A stretch of DNA of 64,000 nt from Chlorobiota bacterium (GCA_016700335.1 CP065014.1:2765001-2829000); one strand, 5' to 3'. Positions 19,327-28,485 are shown, counted from the first letter of the stretch. Translations and numbers: made by a program. The notes: generated from the letters alone by a model not told the origin.

Positions 19327-20661
19327 ATGCCAATAAAAGACAACGATTACACACCCGGACCAACCACGAACTCCGGAAGATTACCACAATTAGACTTAGC
19401 AGAATTAAAGTCTAAAAGAATTGTAGAGCTAACTGAAATTGCTCGAACACTTAATGTGCCTGGTTATTCAGACCTTCGCAAACAAGATTTAATATTTAAA
19501 ATTCTTGAAGCTCAATCAAACCAACAACGACAAGGTGGTGGTATTGAAAAAGGAATTAATTTTTCTGAAGGTGTTTTAGAAGTTATGAACGATGGTTACG
19601 GATTCCTTCGTTCAGCAGATTACAATTATCTGCCTTCTCCAGATGATATTTATGTTTCTCCATCTCAAATCAAAAAATTTGGTTTAAGAACTGGCGATAC
19701 TGTATCAGGGCAAGTAAGGCCGCCTAAAGATGGAGAACGATTTTTTGCTTTACTAAAAGTTGAAGCAGTAAATTATCAACAACCAGAAAGTATTCGTGAG
19801 AGAACTATTTTTGATAATTTAACTCCACTTTATGCAACTAAAAGAATTACACTGGAAACAACTCCAGGTGAATATTCTATGCGTATACTAGACTTGATGA
19901 GCCCAATAGGTAAAGGACAAAGATGTTTAATAGTTTCTCCTCCAAAATCTGGTAAAACTGTCCTAATGCAAAAAATTGCAAATGCTGTTTCAAGGAACCA
20001 TCCTGAATGCAAGCTTATTGTTTTGCTAATTGACGAACGCCCTGAAGAAGTTACTGATATGGAAAGATCTGTTCAAGCTGAAGTTATCTCTTCTACTTTT
20101 GATGAACCACCTGAACGCCACGTACAAGTTGCTGATATGGTTCTTGAAAAAGCTAAAAGATTAGTTGAAGCAAAATATGATGTTGTAATTTTATTGGATT
20201 CTATCACTAGGCTTGCTCGAGCTCATAACACTGTAATCCCTCATTCAGGAAAAATATTATCTGGTGGTGTTGATGCTAATGCTCTTCACAAACCTAAGAG
20301 ATTTTTTGGTGCCGCTCGAAATATTGAAGAAGGAGGTTCACTTACAATTATTGCTACAGCTTTAGTTGATACTGGCTCTAGAATGGATGAAGTTATTTTT
20401 GAAGAGTTTAAAGGAACAGGAAATAGTGAAGTTATTTTAGATAGAAAATTAGCTGACCGTAGAATTTATCCATCATTTGATATTATTCGTTCTGGTACTC
20501 GTAAAGAGGAACTTCTTATTGAAAGTGGTGATTTAAATAGGTTGTGGGTTTTACGTAAAGTTATCTCTGATATGACTCAAATAGAAGCAATGGAGTTTCT
20601 TCTAGATAGAATGAACGGAACAAAAAATAACAAAGAATTTTTAAAAGTTATGAGTACTTAA
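19327..20661 (+). CDS. rho: Transcription termination factor Rho
   Basis: A 444-residue hexameric RNA helicase. An N-terminal Rho_N segment (LAELKSKRIVELTEIARTL, RKQDLIFKILEAQ) is followed by the cold-shock-like RNA-binding domain (GVLEVMNDGYGFLRSADYNY, PSPDDIYVSPSQIKKFGLR). The RecA-type motor has Walker A PPKSGKT at 205-211, LIDERPEEVTDMERSV and the Q/R-loop region LADRRIYPSFD. It lacks the long disordered insert seen in many Bacteroidota Rho proteins and is close to E. coli length. A terminator shared with the convergent pseudogene follows at once. Confidence 0.97.
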   Translation: MPIKDNDYTPGPTTNSGRLPQLDLAELKSKRIVELTEIARTLNVPGYSDLRKQDLIFKILEAQSNQQRQGGGIEKGINFSEGVLEVMNDGYGFLRSADYNYLPSPDDIYVSPSQIKKFGLRTGDTVSGQVRPPKDGERFFALLKVEAVNYQQPESIRERTIFDNLTPLYATKRITLETTPGEYSMRILDLMSPIGKGQRCLIVSPPKSGKTVLMQKIANAVSRNHPECKLIVLLIDERPEEVTDMERSVQAEVISSTFDEPPERHVQVADMVLEKAKRLVEAKYDVVILLDSITRLARAHNTVIPHSGKILSGGVDANALHKPKRFFGAARNIEEGGSLTIIATALVDTGSRMDEVIFEEFKGTGNSEVILDRKLADRRIYPSFDIIRSGTRKEELLIESGDLNRLWVLRKVISDMTQIEAMEFLLDRMNGTKNNKEFLKVMST

Positions 20662-20691
20662 TTTCAATATATATCTGAAATTATAAATATT

Positions 20692-20734
20692 AAACTCCCT
20701 GCAAACCTTTTATTCATTGACTTGCAGGGAGTTT
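20692..20734. terminator. Bidirectional terminator between rho and the protease pseudogene
   Basis: AAACTCCCTGCAA at 20692-20704 and its exact complement at 20722-20734 form a 13-bp stem with a 17-base loop and TTTT on the right. It can serve both rho and the convergent minus-strand gene. The same hairpin, differing only in the loop, recurs at 25577-25619 after the second protease gene. Confidence 0.85.
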
Positions 20735-21099
20735 TGATATTTTAAATTATATTTTACTCTGTATTAACGCTGTATTACAAACTTTGATATTGTAACTCCT
20801 TCTACTGTTTTCACACTATAAAAATAATTTCCACTACTAGTTAACAAATTATTGTAATATATTGAATGCTCTCCAAATGGGAAATTATCAACATCTAAAA
20901 CAGTGTAAATTTATTCTCCGTTTTCTTTATAAACTACAATTTTTACACCTCCCTGCTTGTTCAACTTAAATGGTATATTTACTATATCTCTCGCTAGGTT
21001 TGGGTAGGCTGGGAGTGAAAACGCAATGCTATTTCCACCATCAACACCTACAATTGATCCGTTTGGACAATACATTTTTTTAAAATAGCACTTGTCGTC
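20692..21099. repeat. 408-bp direct repeat, copy 1 (protease C-terminus plus terminator)
   Basis: This block aligns without net gaps to 25577-25984, also 408 bp, and by eye is about 95% or more identical. It covers the terminator, the T9SS sorting tail and the last residues of the catalytic domain (CYFKKMYCPNGSIVGV). Similarity falls sharply just beyond the left arm and just past 21099, where the two genes differ. The sharp edges point to gene conversion or recent duplication of the 3' module. Confidence 0.85.
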
Positions 21100-21820
21100 T
21101 TTTGTTAATCTAGAGCGTTGAGTTTTATCATAAGGTCCACCATTGTTCATAATTCCCCATTTATTTTTACATGGTAAACTTGCTTCATTGGCAATATGGA
21201 GAAACCCTAATGTATGACCTAATTCGTGTTGAAAAATGGTGATTAGGTTAAACCAACTATTATTATCTATTTTCCATTGTCCCCTAAAATTGAGTAGTGC
21301 CTTAGTAGCATTCATAGTAATTTCATGATCGCCTTAACAAGGCATAGAATGTTGACCACAGTTTGGAAGATAGGCAAAACCTAATTGATATTTCAAAACA
21401 TCCATGTCATTGCTGTATAACGAATCCTCAAAAACAAATTTTAATTTTGCACAACATTTTTTATCTATCTGTATTGAATCTTGTAACCCACATATACAGT
21501 TCCATTCGTAAGATGCAATGTCAAGTGCATTAAGCATATTAAATTTTGAAATATAGTCTGGAATAGCATTTTCGTCGCTTAGTATTAAACAAGCAGGTAT
21601 TTTGCTTCTAGCTGGAAACTCACCAGGTATGTCATAGGGATTTTTTCTACACTCTAAATGATCTTGTGCCATCACTTTTGCAGATTATGAAAGGAAATTC
21701 TTTGTTATCACATTCTTCTGGAGTACTACCACAATCTGCTCCAACTGGCTTAACATTAGTTTGAGAATAACAAAACCCTATCGCCATAAAATAAATGGCA
21801 ATCAAACATATTATTTTCAT
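20764..21820 (-). pseudogene. T9SS-exported metzincin metalloprotease, copy A' (disrupted)
   Basis: The gene starts at ATG with a signal peptide (MKIICLIAIYFMAIGFCYS). A frameshift near 21680, after FIICKSDG, moves the body to another frame. The body contains the zinc-site motif HELGHTLGFLH followed by the Met-turn region WGIMN, so the family is metzincin-type (HExxHxxGxxH). An in-frame TAA at 21331-21333 follows PC, and a second TAA at 20911-20913 replaces a Lys codon, cutting off the T9SS tail that would end KFVIQR. Copy A at 25.6-26.7 kb keeps the frame at these points. With one frameshift and two stops the copy is almost certainly dead, although the active-site residues remain readable. 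Confidence 0.85.
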
Positions 21821-21844
21821 TTTAAATTGTTTTAGGTAAAAAGG

Positions 21845-22939
21845 TTATTTGTTTCTTTGGTCAGTTAGCTTAGGTTTGGATGATTTTTTAAAGTCATCAT
21901 CTTTTTTTAAAGTATTTGTTAAGTTTATTATCTCATCTCTGCGTTGTTTGATTTTTGCTATGTATTGTGCTGGAGTTAGCCCACTACCTAAGTTTAGGTC
22001 ACTTCCACTTTCGTTTACAATTCAATTCTCTATTGGTAGAGCTAATAGTGGTCGTATAGTTTGCCCGCCATCTCTTAAACAATTAGCATTTCCTTGGATT
22101 ACCAAACGAATACAAGACTGCAAAGAGTCATCACAAATCGTATTAGTTCTTAGAAATACAATGTACTCATTATTTTTTTCAACTTTAAAGGAAGGATTTA
22201 CAGAGCTAGCTGGTAATGTATCAATCAAATCACAAGCACCGTATAAAGAAATAATTTGAAGGTCTTGCAAACCATAATTAAACTGTAAACAAGAATTAGT
22301 TGTTAATGGTTTATCATTATTCCAGCTTAAAGTTTGCGTATTACAACTTGGCAATATTTTTCCTTTTATAATCTCTTTTACATCGCTTGTAACTTCTCGA
22401 AGCATAACCCAAAAAGTTTTATTACCAAAATTTTTACGTTTATCAAATGTATTTGTTACCTTTACATGAGCAATATATGATGAGGATAATAAAGTGTAAT
22501 CTAATGCTGGATACGGTGATATTGTTTTCATTCTAGTTGCTATATCTGAAGTTATTCTTGATAGAGTAATATATGGAGATAATGTTGATGCACCCATATA
22601 TCTTTCGTATCGAATAGGGTCGAAATCAACTGAAGTATAAAGATACTTCATTAATCTTCTAAGTGTATCATTAGAGTAGTTTAGAGTTGAAAGGTAAGAT
22701 TCAATCTCATCAGGAGTTTTTACTTTTCTAATACTGTCAATTACTATGTAACTTATCATTACATCAAGTGGCATATCAGTAGTGTAATATGGTGTCTTTA
22801 ATATTTGTCCAGACTGTGTAAAAATTCCAGCATTAATGGGGGCACATGGGGGAGCAGGAAAATTATTTTGCCCATCTGCATTAATTGAAATTGTTGCTAT
22901 AAAAAATAGCGTTATTGTTATTATTTTTATTGTATTCAT
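21845..22939 (-). pseudogene. Secreted protein of the B family, copy B' (one nonsense codon)
   Basis: This frame would encode 364 residues, the same length as intact copy B (27.8 kb), except for a TGA at 22022-22024 where B has GGA (PIEN-Gly-IVNESG). After the stop the frame continues with LNLGSGLTPAQYIAKI and ends DQRNK. The N-terminus is a signal peptide nearly identical to that of B (MNTIKIITITLFFIATISI). A central stretch YIAHVKV...VKEIIKGKILPSC is shared with the other B members. Function is unknown. It precedes metzincin copy A' by 24 bases, so the two formed an operon. ATG at 22939 is preferred to the TTG at 22969. Confidence 0.8.
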
Positions 22940-23140
22940 GTTGATAAATTTTGATTTGAATTTTTGCAATCTGTTAATGAGATTTTTCTTACAAATAAGT
23001 AAGAATATAACTCCGAGTAATCGAAAAAGAATATAGCTTGTATGCTACTTACAAAGGTTTTCCAAGGCAGATACTTCCAAGTGAAATAAATTGAACTTAT
23101 TAGTAAATTATAAACGCGATTAAGCAAAACAAAAGCTATA

Positions 23141-23180
23141 GCTGTGCTGTGCTGTGCTGTGCTGTGCTGTGCTGTGCTGT
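23141..23180. repeat. (GCTGT)8 pentanucleotide array I
   Basis: Eight perfect GCTGT units lie 202 bases upstream of the start of B'. The flank on the gene side is shared with the flanks of arrays II and III: CTTCCAAG..., TTGAACTTATTAGTAAAT and AACGCGA. The flank on the other side (GGCAGAAATAAATTG) is unique to this array. No long frame crosses the array, so it is non-coding. Confidence 0.95.
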
Positions 23181-23637
23181 GGCAGAAATAAATTGTAGTA
23201 ATACATGGCCATTTGAAGTTAATCTGAAATATTATATAAAATAAAATATATCAATTTTCAAACGTGATCACATAGAAAGCAAAAATTTCAATTTTAAGGT
23301 TATGAAAAATTTCATTGAAATTAAAATTTTTTAACTGTAAAAAGTTGATGGCGTTTTTAATTGACTTTTAAGCTATTGTAATCATCAGCTAAAAAGACAA
23401 TTAAATATAGTAAAATAATATTTAATAAACAAAACTATTTTTATTCTTATTTAAATATATAAACTGGTATGTAAGCAAGTGTTTATATTGCTTTGGCTTG
23501 TAAGCAAGTGTTTATGCGTGTTTGACTTGCAAACAAGTATTTATATGTGAATATACTACTCCTCTGATTAATAAATTTATTATGATAATTATAAATATCT
23601 GTTTCATCTTTTTATTTTATTTGATTCTTGTTTTTGG
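23181..23637. other. Gene-free stretch with three imperfect 29-bp repeats
   Basis: These 457 AT-rich bases lie between array I and the B'' pseudogene. The only structure I see is at 23471-23544, where GTAAGCAAGTGTTTAT, a second identical copy and a third variant (GCAAACAAGTATTTAT) recur every 29 bases. There is no coding frame of note. The stretch is where a protease gene might have stood by analogy with the other cassettes, but I see no remnant of it. Confidence 0.5.
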
Positions 23638-24704
23638 TTAGTAAGTTCCATTTTTTATTCTATTCACTAATTCTGTAAACCTTGCCTTCCATTCGCTATA
23701 ACTATAATTTGTGCTTGGTAACCATATTTTATTTACATCACTTACAACTCCATTTACTACTGGTAGTGCTGAGTTTGAACATGCATAATCAAGCTCTAAT
23801 GGGTAGTAATCATAATCGTAATCACACTTAAACGTATTAAACCGCATAAATGCTATTATCTCCTGACCAACCTTCAAACCAAACTCATCTTCCCCTACCT
23901 TAAGCAAAGGGTCGTTTTTGTATATATCCTTTACGTTCTCAATCCAATTTGAGCTATATAAACTGCCATCATACCTAAACTGAATTATCTGGCGTCCTAA
24001 GCTATCAGTTGGAAATAGCGGTAATTGCTGACCTTTTACTTTATCTAAAACCTCGGCGGTTACAAAGTATGGGCATTCAGTAATAGTATCTTGTCTCCTT
24101 TTAACTTTTGTTACACCAAGCACCCTTACTTTTGTTTTATAGTCAGCTATCATTATTGCAAAATATGATCGGCTTTCTGGGTCATATGGGTCTGCCTTCC
24201 GCACCTTCCGTAGTAAACTTGGTAACACAAAGTATTTATCTGAACATATCTTCGGCGAAAAGAGTCAGATTGACAATTTCGCTCTGAATCAAAAATGCCC
24301 GTTCTTTTTGATCGTGATGCTGTTTCAAAACTATACGACTGATATGTACCAGTCGAATAGTCATGAACTAAGTAAAAGTTTTGTAACAACTTTTTTACTG
24401 TATCGCTTTTCGCTGTGTATTTTGGTATTATTTTGTATAAATATTCTTGAGTATGTATCATTAGGCTATCGATAAACCGATAGGCTTTAATAATTTCTAG
24501 TGGTGCATTATTTATAATTGGAGGTAAATGTGTTAGACGTGCATATTTTGCAAAGTATGGCATCTCTACACTGTCTCGCCAATACAATCTTTTGTAATCT
24601 CTTGTACTATCAGTTGCTCTATTTGGTATTTCAATTATTTGCTGTGCTTTACATATGCTTACTGAAACAAGTAATAACATTATTACTAAAATTATCTTTT
24701 TCAA
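23638..24704 (-). pseudogene. Secreted protein of the B family, copy B'' (frameshifted)
   Basis: The gene starts at TTG with a signal peptide (KKIILVIMLLLVSVSICKAQQ). The N-terminal frame is good to about SYSFETASRSK. It then needs one shift near 24300, giving AFLIQSEIVNLTLFAEDMF, and a second near 24245 to enter the frame with DKYFVLPSLLRKVRKADPY. The rest, including VRVLGVTKV...YFVTAEVLDKVKG and EIIAFMRFN, runs to NRIKNGTY. The layout (signal peptide, helical region, VLxxVKGxxLP segment, IIxFxR strand) mirrors B and B', though sequence identity is low. With two frameshifts the gene is most likely inactive. Confidence 0.7.
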
Positions 24705-24724
24705 AGTTTTGTTTGTTGTTTATT

Positions 24725-25034
24725 TTTTGATAATCACTTTTTGTATTTTGGTTTTATCACCTATCTTTATTTTGAAATAATATTCTCCACTTGATAGACC
24801 CTCCGCGTTAAATTCTATCTCATTTTCTCATAATATTTCTTTCGTTGTTTATAGTAGTGGTATCACTTTTTCTCCTTTATTGTTAATAAATGTTATTAAT
24901 ACTATACGGAAATTCATTACAAGGTTGAATAACAGGTATATCCATTAATTTGTCTCCTATTTTTGGGTTGATAAAATATTTTTAAATTCTTCAACAGTAA
25001 CATATTCAACAAATATTTTCATATCATCAATGTA
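24725..25034 (-). pseudogene. Remnant of a T9SS type-A sorting tail
   Basis: On the minus strand the last frame reads NEIEFNAEGLSSGEYYFKI and ends KIQKVIIKK-stop, a typical Por secretion-system tail. Going upstream it is broken by stops (in LL-stop-TTKEIL-stop-EN) and a frameshift after SINNIY. Before that come short readable pieces (MDIPVIQPCNEF and IFVEYVTVEEFKNILSTQK-stop). This is the tail of a once secreted protein whose body is gone. It sits directly upstream of B''. Confidence 0.65.
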
Positions 25035-25143
25035 CTAAAGTGATTTAGCATAATTTGTTATTTGAATTAATAAATAACAATTTTTGACAATTACAAAAAT
25101 ATTTAGTTAAATAAAAATTAGAGTTAAGGATGCTAAACAGAAT

Positions 25144-25537
25144 CTTCCAGGGTGGATACTTCCAAGAAAAATGTATTGAACTTATTAGTAAATAATAAAC
25201 GTGACTAAGTAAAAGCTTTTGCTGTGCTGTGCTGTGCTGTGCTGTGCTGTGCTGTGCTGTGCTGTGCTGTGCTGTGCTGTGCTGTGCTGTGCTGTGCTGT
25301 GCTGTGCTGTGCTAAATTTGGTTTGCTCATTTTTGAAAATTAAGTTTTGTTTTTGATTTTCAAAATATCTTTTTTTAATCTTTTATTCTTTTATTTTAAG
25401 GGTTGGGTTGAGTTTAATTTTTTGTTTTCTAAACTCCTCTCAGCTTGCTTATAATGTTTGTTTTCTTATTATCTTATTTACATATCTTTCTCTTATCTAA
25501 CTTATATAATTATTTTGAATAAAATATATTTATTATT
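25144..25537. repeat. Long direct repeat containing array II
   Basis: This block is shared with 27966-28330. It comprises about 75 bases before the array, the array itself, and about 227 bases after it (AAGTTTTGTTTTTGATTTTC through GAATAAAATATATTTATTATT) that are nearly identical. The lengths (394 and 365 bases) differ mainly through the arrays of 18 and 10 units. No coding frame runs through it. It looks like a duplicated regulatory or leader segment. Confidence 0.85.
25221..25310. repeat. (GCTGT)18 pentanucleotide array II
   Basis: Eighteen perfect GCTGT units in a row make this the longest of the three arrays. Perfect units imply recent expansion. The nearest minus-strand start downstream (B'') is over 500 bases away, with the T9SS-tail remnant in between. 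Confidence 0.95.
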
Positions 25538-25576
25538 CAACTCCATAATTAGACATTTTTTTAAACTGAATATTTT

Positions 25577-25619
25577 AAACTCCCTGCAAACCTTTTATTC
25601 ATTGGCTTGCAGGGAGTTT
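25577..25619. terminator. Terminator after protease copy A
   Basis: This is the same 13-bp stem as at 20692-20734 (AAACTCCCTGCAA with its complement TTGCAGGGAGTTT). It lies 30 bases past the stop of copy A on the minus strand. There is no plus-strand gene for it here, unlike the copy behind rho. Confidence 0.8.
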
Positions 25620-25984
25620 TGATATTTTATATTTATTTCAACTCTGTATTAACGCTGTATTACAAACTTTGATATTGTAACTCCTTCTACTGTTTTCACA
25701 CTATAAAAATAATTTCCACTACTAGTTAACAAAGTATTATAATATATTGAATGCTCTCCAAATGGGAAATTATCAACATCTAAAACGGTATAAATTTTTT
25801 CTCCGTTTTCTTTATAAACTACAATTTTTACACCTCCCTGCTTGTTCAACTTAAATGGTATATTTACTATATCTCTCGCTGGGTTTGGGTAGGCTGGGAG
25901 TGAAAACGCAATGCTATTTCCACCATCAACACCTACAATTGATCCGTTTGGACAATACATTTTTTTAAAATAGCACTTGTCGTC
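25577..25984. repeat. 408-bp direct repeat, copy 2
   Basis: This is the partner of 20692-21099, co-linear without net gaps. It carries the intact T9SS tail (PAYPNPARDIVNIPFKL to KFVIQR). Copy 1 has a premature TAA where this copy has a Lys codon. Confidence 0.85.
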
Positions 25985-26740
25985 GTTTTGTAGTTTACCT
26001 CTACTCAATGGATTGAAAGTACCTGGTGCGAGTGGGTTTGAATGCATTACACCCCAGTTATTATCTCCTATAAGACCTGTGTTACAAGGTAAAGCTACAT
26101 CTGGATCCTCATCAATACTAAATCGAATATGCCTCATTCCTAGCAAATGTCCAGCCTCATGCTGTATCACAGGTATTAGGTTAAATCTGCTTTGGTTATC
26201 TATCTTCCATGGTCCTTTTAATGCTAAAAGTTGTGGAGTTGCATTAATGTTTATTGTTTGTGGATTGCAAGGTGCATTTTCATTTTGACATTGAGGGTAA
26301 GATGCGTAGCCCAAAGTTCTATTAATATCTTGTCCGTATGTTTTTGTTATTAAGTGAAACTTGACTTTCATACAACAATTACTATCTTGAATTGGAGTAT
26401 TTTCCAGCCCACACACACAGTTCCATTCATATTCAGCTATATCTAAAGTATTTTGGACTTGTGCCTTTGTTAAATAGCTTGGTATTTCGTTTGGATCACT
26501 CATAATTATACATACTGGTACTTTGGATCTCTGTGGCTTATTTCCACCCTCCCATGGATTATTCGTTCACTTTAATTCTTCAGAACCATTTGGTTTACAA
26601 ATTAAAAAAGGGTACTCCTTATTACAATCTAATGGTACTTCTCCACAATCTGTACCATCTGGCTTAACATTTGTTTGGGCATAGCATTTTCCTATTGCCA
26701 TTAAAATAATGGCAACAAAATATATAATTTTAATTTTCAA
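25649..26740 (-). pseudogene. T9SS-exported metzincin metalloprotease, copy A (stop near N-terminus)
   Basis: Reading from a TTG aligned with the ATG of A', the frame gives a signal peptide (KIKIIYFVAIILMAIGKCYAQ). The next residues match A' (TNVKP.G.DCG), but codon 58 is TGA at 26567-26569, after EELK. The frame then continues intact for about 300 residues: zinc site HEAGHLLGMRH at about 194-204, Met-turn NNWGVMH at about 227-233, then the T9SS type-A tail ending KFVIQR. From ATG 26503 a 284-residue protein could be made, but it would lack the signal peptide and could not reach T9SS. The protease family is clear from the motif; substrate is unknown. B lies 18 bases upstream and forms an operon with it. 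Confidence 0.8.
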
Positions 26741-26757
26741 TTTATTTTAAGTAATGA

Positions 26758-27849
26758 TTATTTTGTTGGTTGTTTGTAGCTGAGTTCTGGTTTTGTTATT
26801 GTTTTCAACAACTCTTTATCTTTTTGGTTTGTATTTGTTAGGTTCAAGATTTGGTCTCTCCTTGCCCTAATTTTTGCGATGTATTCCGTTGGCGTTAGGT
26901 TGTTTCCTATGTTAAGTTCGGTACCACTTTCGTTTACAATTCCATTCTCAATAGGCAAAGCTAACATGGGTCTTATCTGTTGCCCACCGTCTCGCCTCCA
27001 GCCATATCTGCGGCATATATTTAGGTCAAGATAAGAGTGCATCAAATCACTACAAACAAACCCTAATTCTAAAAATACGATGTAATCTTTGTTTGGAGCA
27101 ATCTTGAATGCTTGGTTTACAATACTAAATGGAACAGTATCTAATATATCGTTTGCCTGTGATTTTACTTGAAGCCAAAGCTTAGGAAATTGAAATTGTA
27201 AACATGAGCCAACAAATGGGAACTGATTTTCAGATTCAGTTAGTTTGGATACTGAAAAAGTAACTGGAGGGTTTATACAGTTGGGTATTGCTTTTCCCTT
27301 AACTGATTCTATTATCTCAGATTCTAAAACTCTAATATAATGGGTAGCAGAATCTTCAACTTTCTTTACAGTAACATGAGCAATTACATCTGATGAAAGC
27401 AACGCTTCATCAATTGCTTGATTTGGTGAAACAGCAACCGCTTGGCTGATTATGTCAGAAATTGTTCTATAAATTGTGATCGGAGGTGTTTTAGAAATAG
27501 AAGCAACATATCTTCGAAATCTGATTGGGTCGTAATCGACCACTGCATATAGATGCTTCATAATTCTACGTAGTGTATCATTTGAATACTTGAGAGTGCT
27601 TAAAAATTCCTCCATCTCATCTGGTGTTTTAACTTTTGTTAAGCTATCAATTATTATGTATCCGATTATAACATCAAGTGGCATATCTGTTGTGTAGTAG
27701 GGTGAGCTTAAAATTGGAGAGTGCTGTGTGCTAATTCCAACATAGTTAGTATCGCATGGTGGTTTCGGGTAGGTAGTTTGTCCCTCTGCATTAATTGAAA
27801 TTGTTGCTATAAAAAATAGCGTTATTGTTATTATTTTTATTGTGTTCAT
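26758..27849 (-). CDS. Secreted protein of the B family, intact copy B
   Basis: A 363-residue protein with an N-terminal signal peptide (MNTIKIITITLFFIATISI, cut near AEGQ). I do not recognise the family. Visible blocks are YYTTDMPLDV, TPDEMEEFLSTLKYSNDTLRR, a strand-rich middle VIAHVTV...VLESEIIESVKGKAIP-C, then IVFLELGFVC and a helical end TPTEYIAKIRARRDQIL. The middle loosely resembles NTR/TIMP-like modules (AHVTV...V..SVKG...), but this is only an impression. It has no T9SS tail. It is the only unbroken gene of the island, preceded at 205 bases by the (GCTGT)10 array and followed at 18 bases by metzincin copy A, suggesting a partner, inhibitor or chaperone of that protease. Confidence 0.7.
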   Translation of the reverse strand: MNTIKIITITLFFIATISINAEGQTTYPKPPCDTNYVGISTQHSPILSSPYYTTDMPLDVIIGYIIIDSLTKVKTPDEMEEFLSTLKYSNDTLRRIMKHLYAVVDYDPIRFRRYVASISKTPPITIYRTISDIISQAVAVSPNQAIDEALLSSDVIAHVTVKKVEDSATHYIRVLESEIIESVKGKAIPNCINPPVTFSVSKLTESENQFPFVGSCLQFQFPKLWLQVKSQANDILDTVPFSIVNQAFKIAPNKDYIVFLELGFVCSDLMHSYLDLNICRRYGWRRDGGQQIRPMLALPIENGIVNESGTELNIGNNLTPTEYIAKIRARRDQILNLTNTNQKDKELLKTITKPELSYKQPTK

Positions 27850-27965
27850 GTTAATAAATTTTGTATTGAATTTTTATTATTGTTAATTACGTCTTCCTTA
27901 CAAAAAAGTAAGAATACAACTCAGAGTAATCGAAAAGAATGTAGCTTGTATGCTATTTACAATGG

Positions 27966-28330
27966 TTTTCCAAGGCGGATATTTCCAAGAAAAATGTATT
28001 GAACTTATTAGTAAATAATAAACGCGACTAAGCAAAGCAAAAGCTTTAGCAGTGCTGTGCTGTGCTGTGCTGTGCTGTGCTGTGCTGTGCTGTGCTGTGC
28101 TGTGCTAAATTTCTTTTGTTCATTTTTAAAAATTAAGTTTTGTTTTTGATTTTCAAAATATCTTTTTTTAATCTTTTATTCTTTTATTTTAAGGGTTGGG
28201 TTGAGTTTAATTTTTTGTTTTCTAAACTCCTCTCAGCTTGCTTATAATGTTTGTTTTCTTATTATCTTATTTACATATCTTTCTCTTATCTAACTTATAT
28301 AATTATTTTGAATAAAATATATTTATTATT
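27966..28330. repeat. Long direct repeat containing array III
   Basis: This is the second copy of the block at 25144-25537. It ends abruptly at TTTATTATT (28330), where the two copies diverge, within the end of a short minus-strand frame. The edge likely marks the breakpoint of the duplication. Confidence 0.85.
28054..28103. repeat. (GCTGT)10 pentanucleotide array III
   Basis: Ten perfect GCTGT units are preceded by one degenerate GCAGT. They lie 205 bases upstream of the start of B, nearly the same distance as array I from B'. The conserved distance suggests a regulatory or leader role rather than random placement. Confidence 0.95.
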
Positions 28331-28485
28331 TGAGAATTACAGTTTGGTGGCATGCCTATTATAAGTCCCTTGTGTGACCGTTTCTTCGGATCCATTACAA
28401 CTGAATTGTATGTGCTTACTTTATATGCTAATAATTCATTTACTCCTATATTCCCATTTGTGGTTGGTACATTTAATTGCTTCAA
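28303..28485 (-). CDS. Short unrecognised frame, possible gene fragment
   Basis: A 60-residue frame starts at TTG immediately after the stop of the Wzz-like gene (LNVPTTNGNIGVNELLAYKV, VMDPKKRSHKGLIIGMPPNC). Its last eight residues are encoded by the duplicated repeat. The start of the frame therefore looks like a unique remnant cut by the repeat boundary near 28330. I do not recognise it. It may be non-coding or a truncated gene. Confidence 0.25.
   Translation of the reverse strand: MKQLNVPTTNGNIGVNELLAYKVSTYNSVVMDPKKRSHKGLIIGMPPNCNSQIINIFYSK

Noticed and set aside
21849..22259. Plus-strand frame of 136 codons
   Set aside because: It lies wholly opposite the B' gene, whose homology and signal peptide are clear; the plus frame is a shadow.
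20764..26740. Recoded stop codons (for example TGA read as Gly, as at 22022)
   Set aside because: The stops are TAA and TGA at different positions, one aligned with Gly, others with Lys or unrelated residues. Frameshifts occur too, and all core genes use TGA and TAA only as stops.
23141..28103. CRISPR-like arrays
   Set aside because: GCTGT units are adjacent without spacers, and no cas gene is present.
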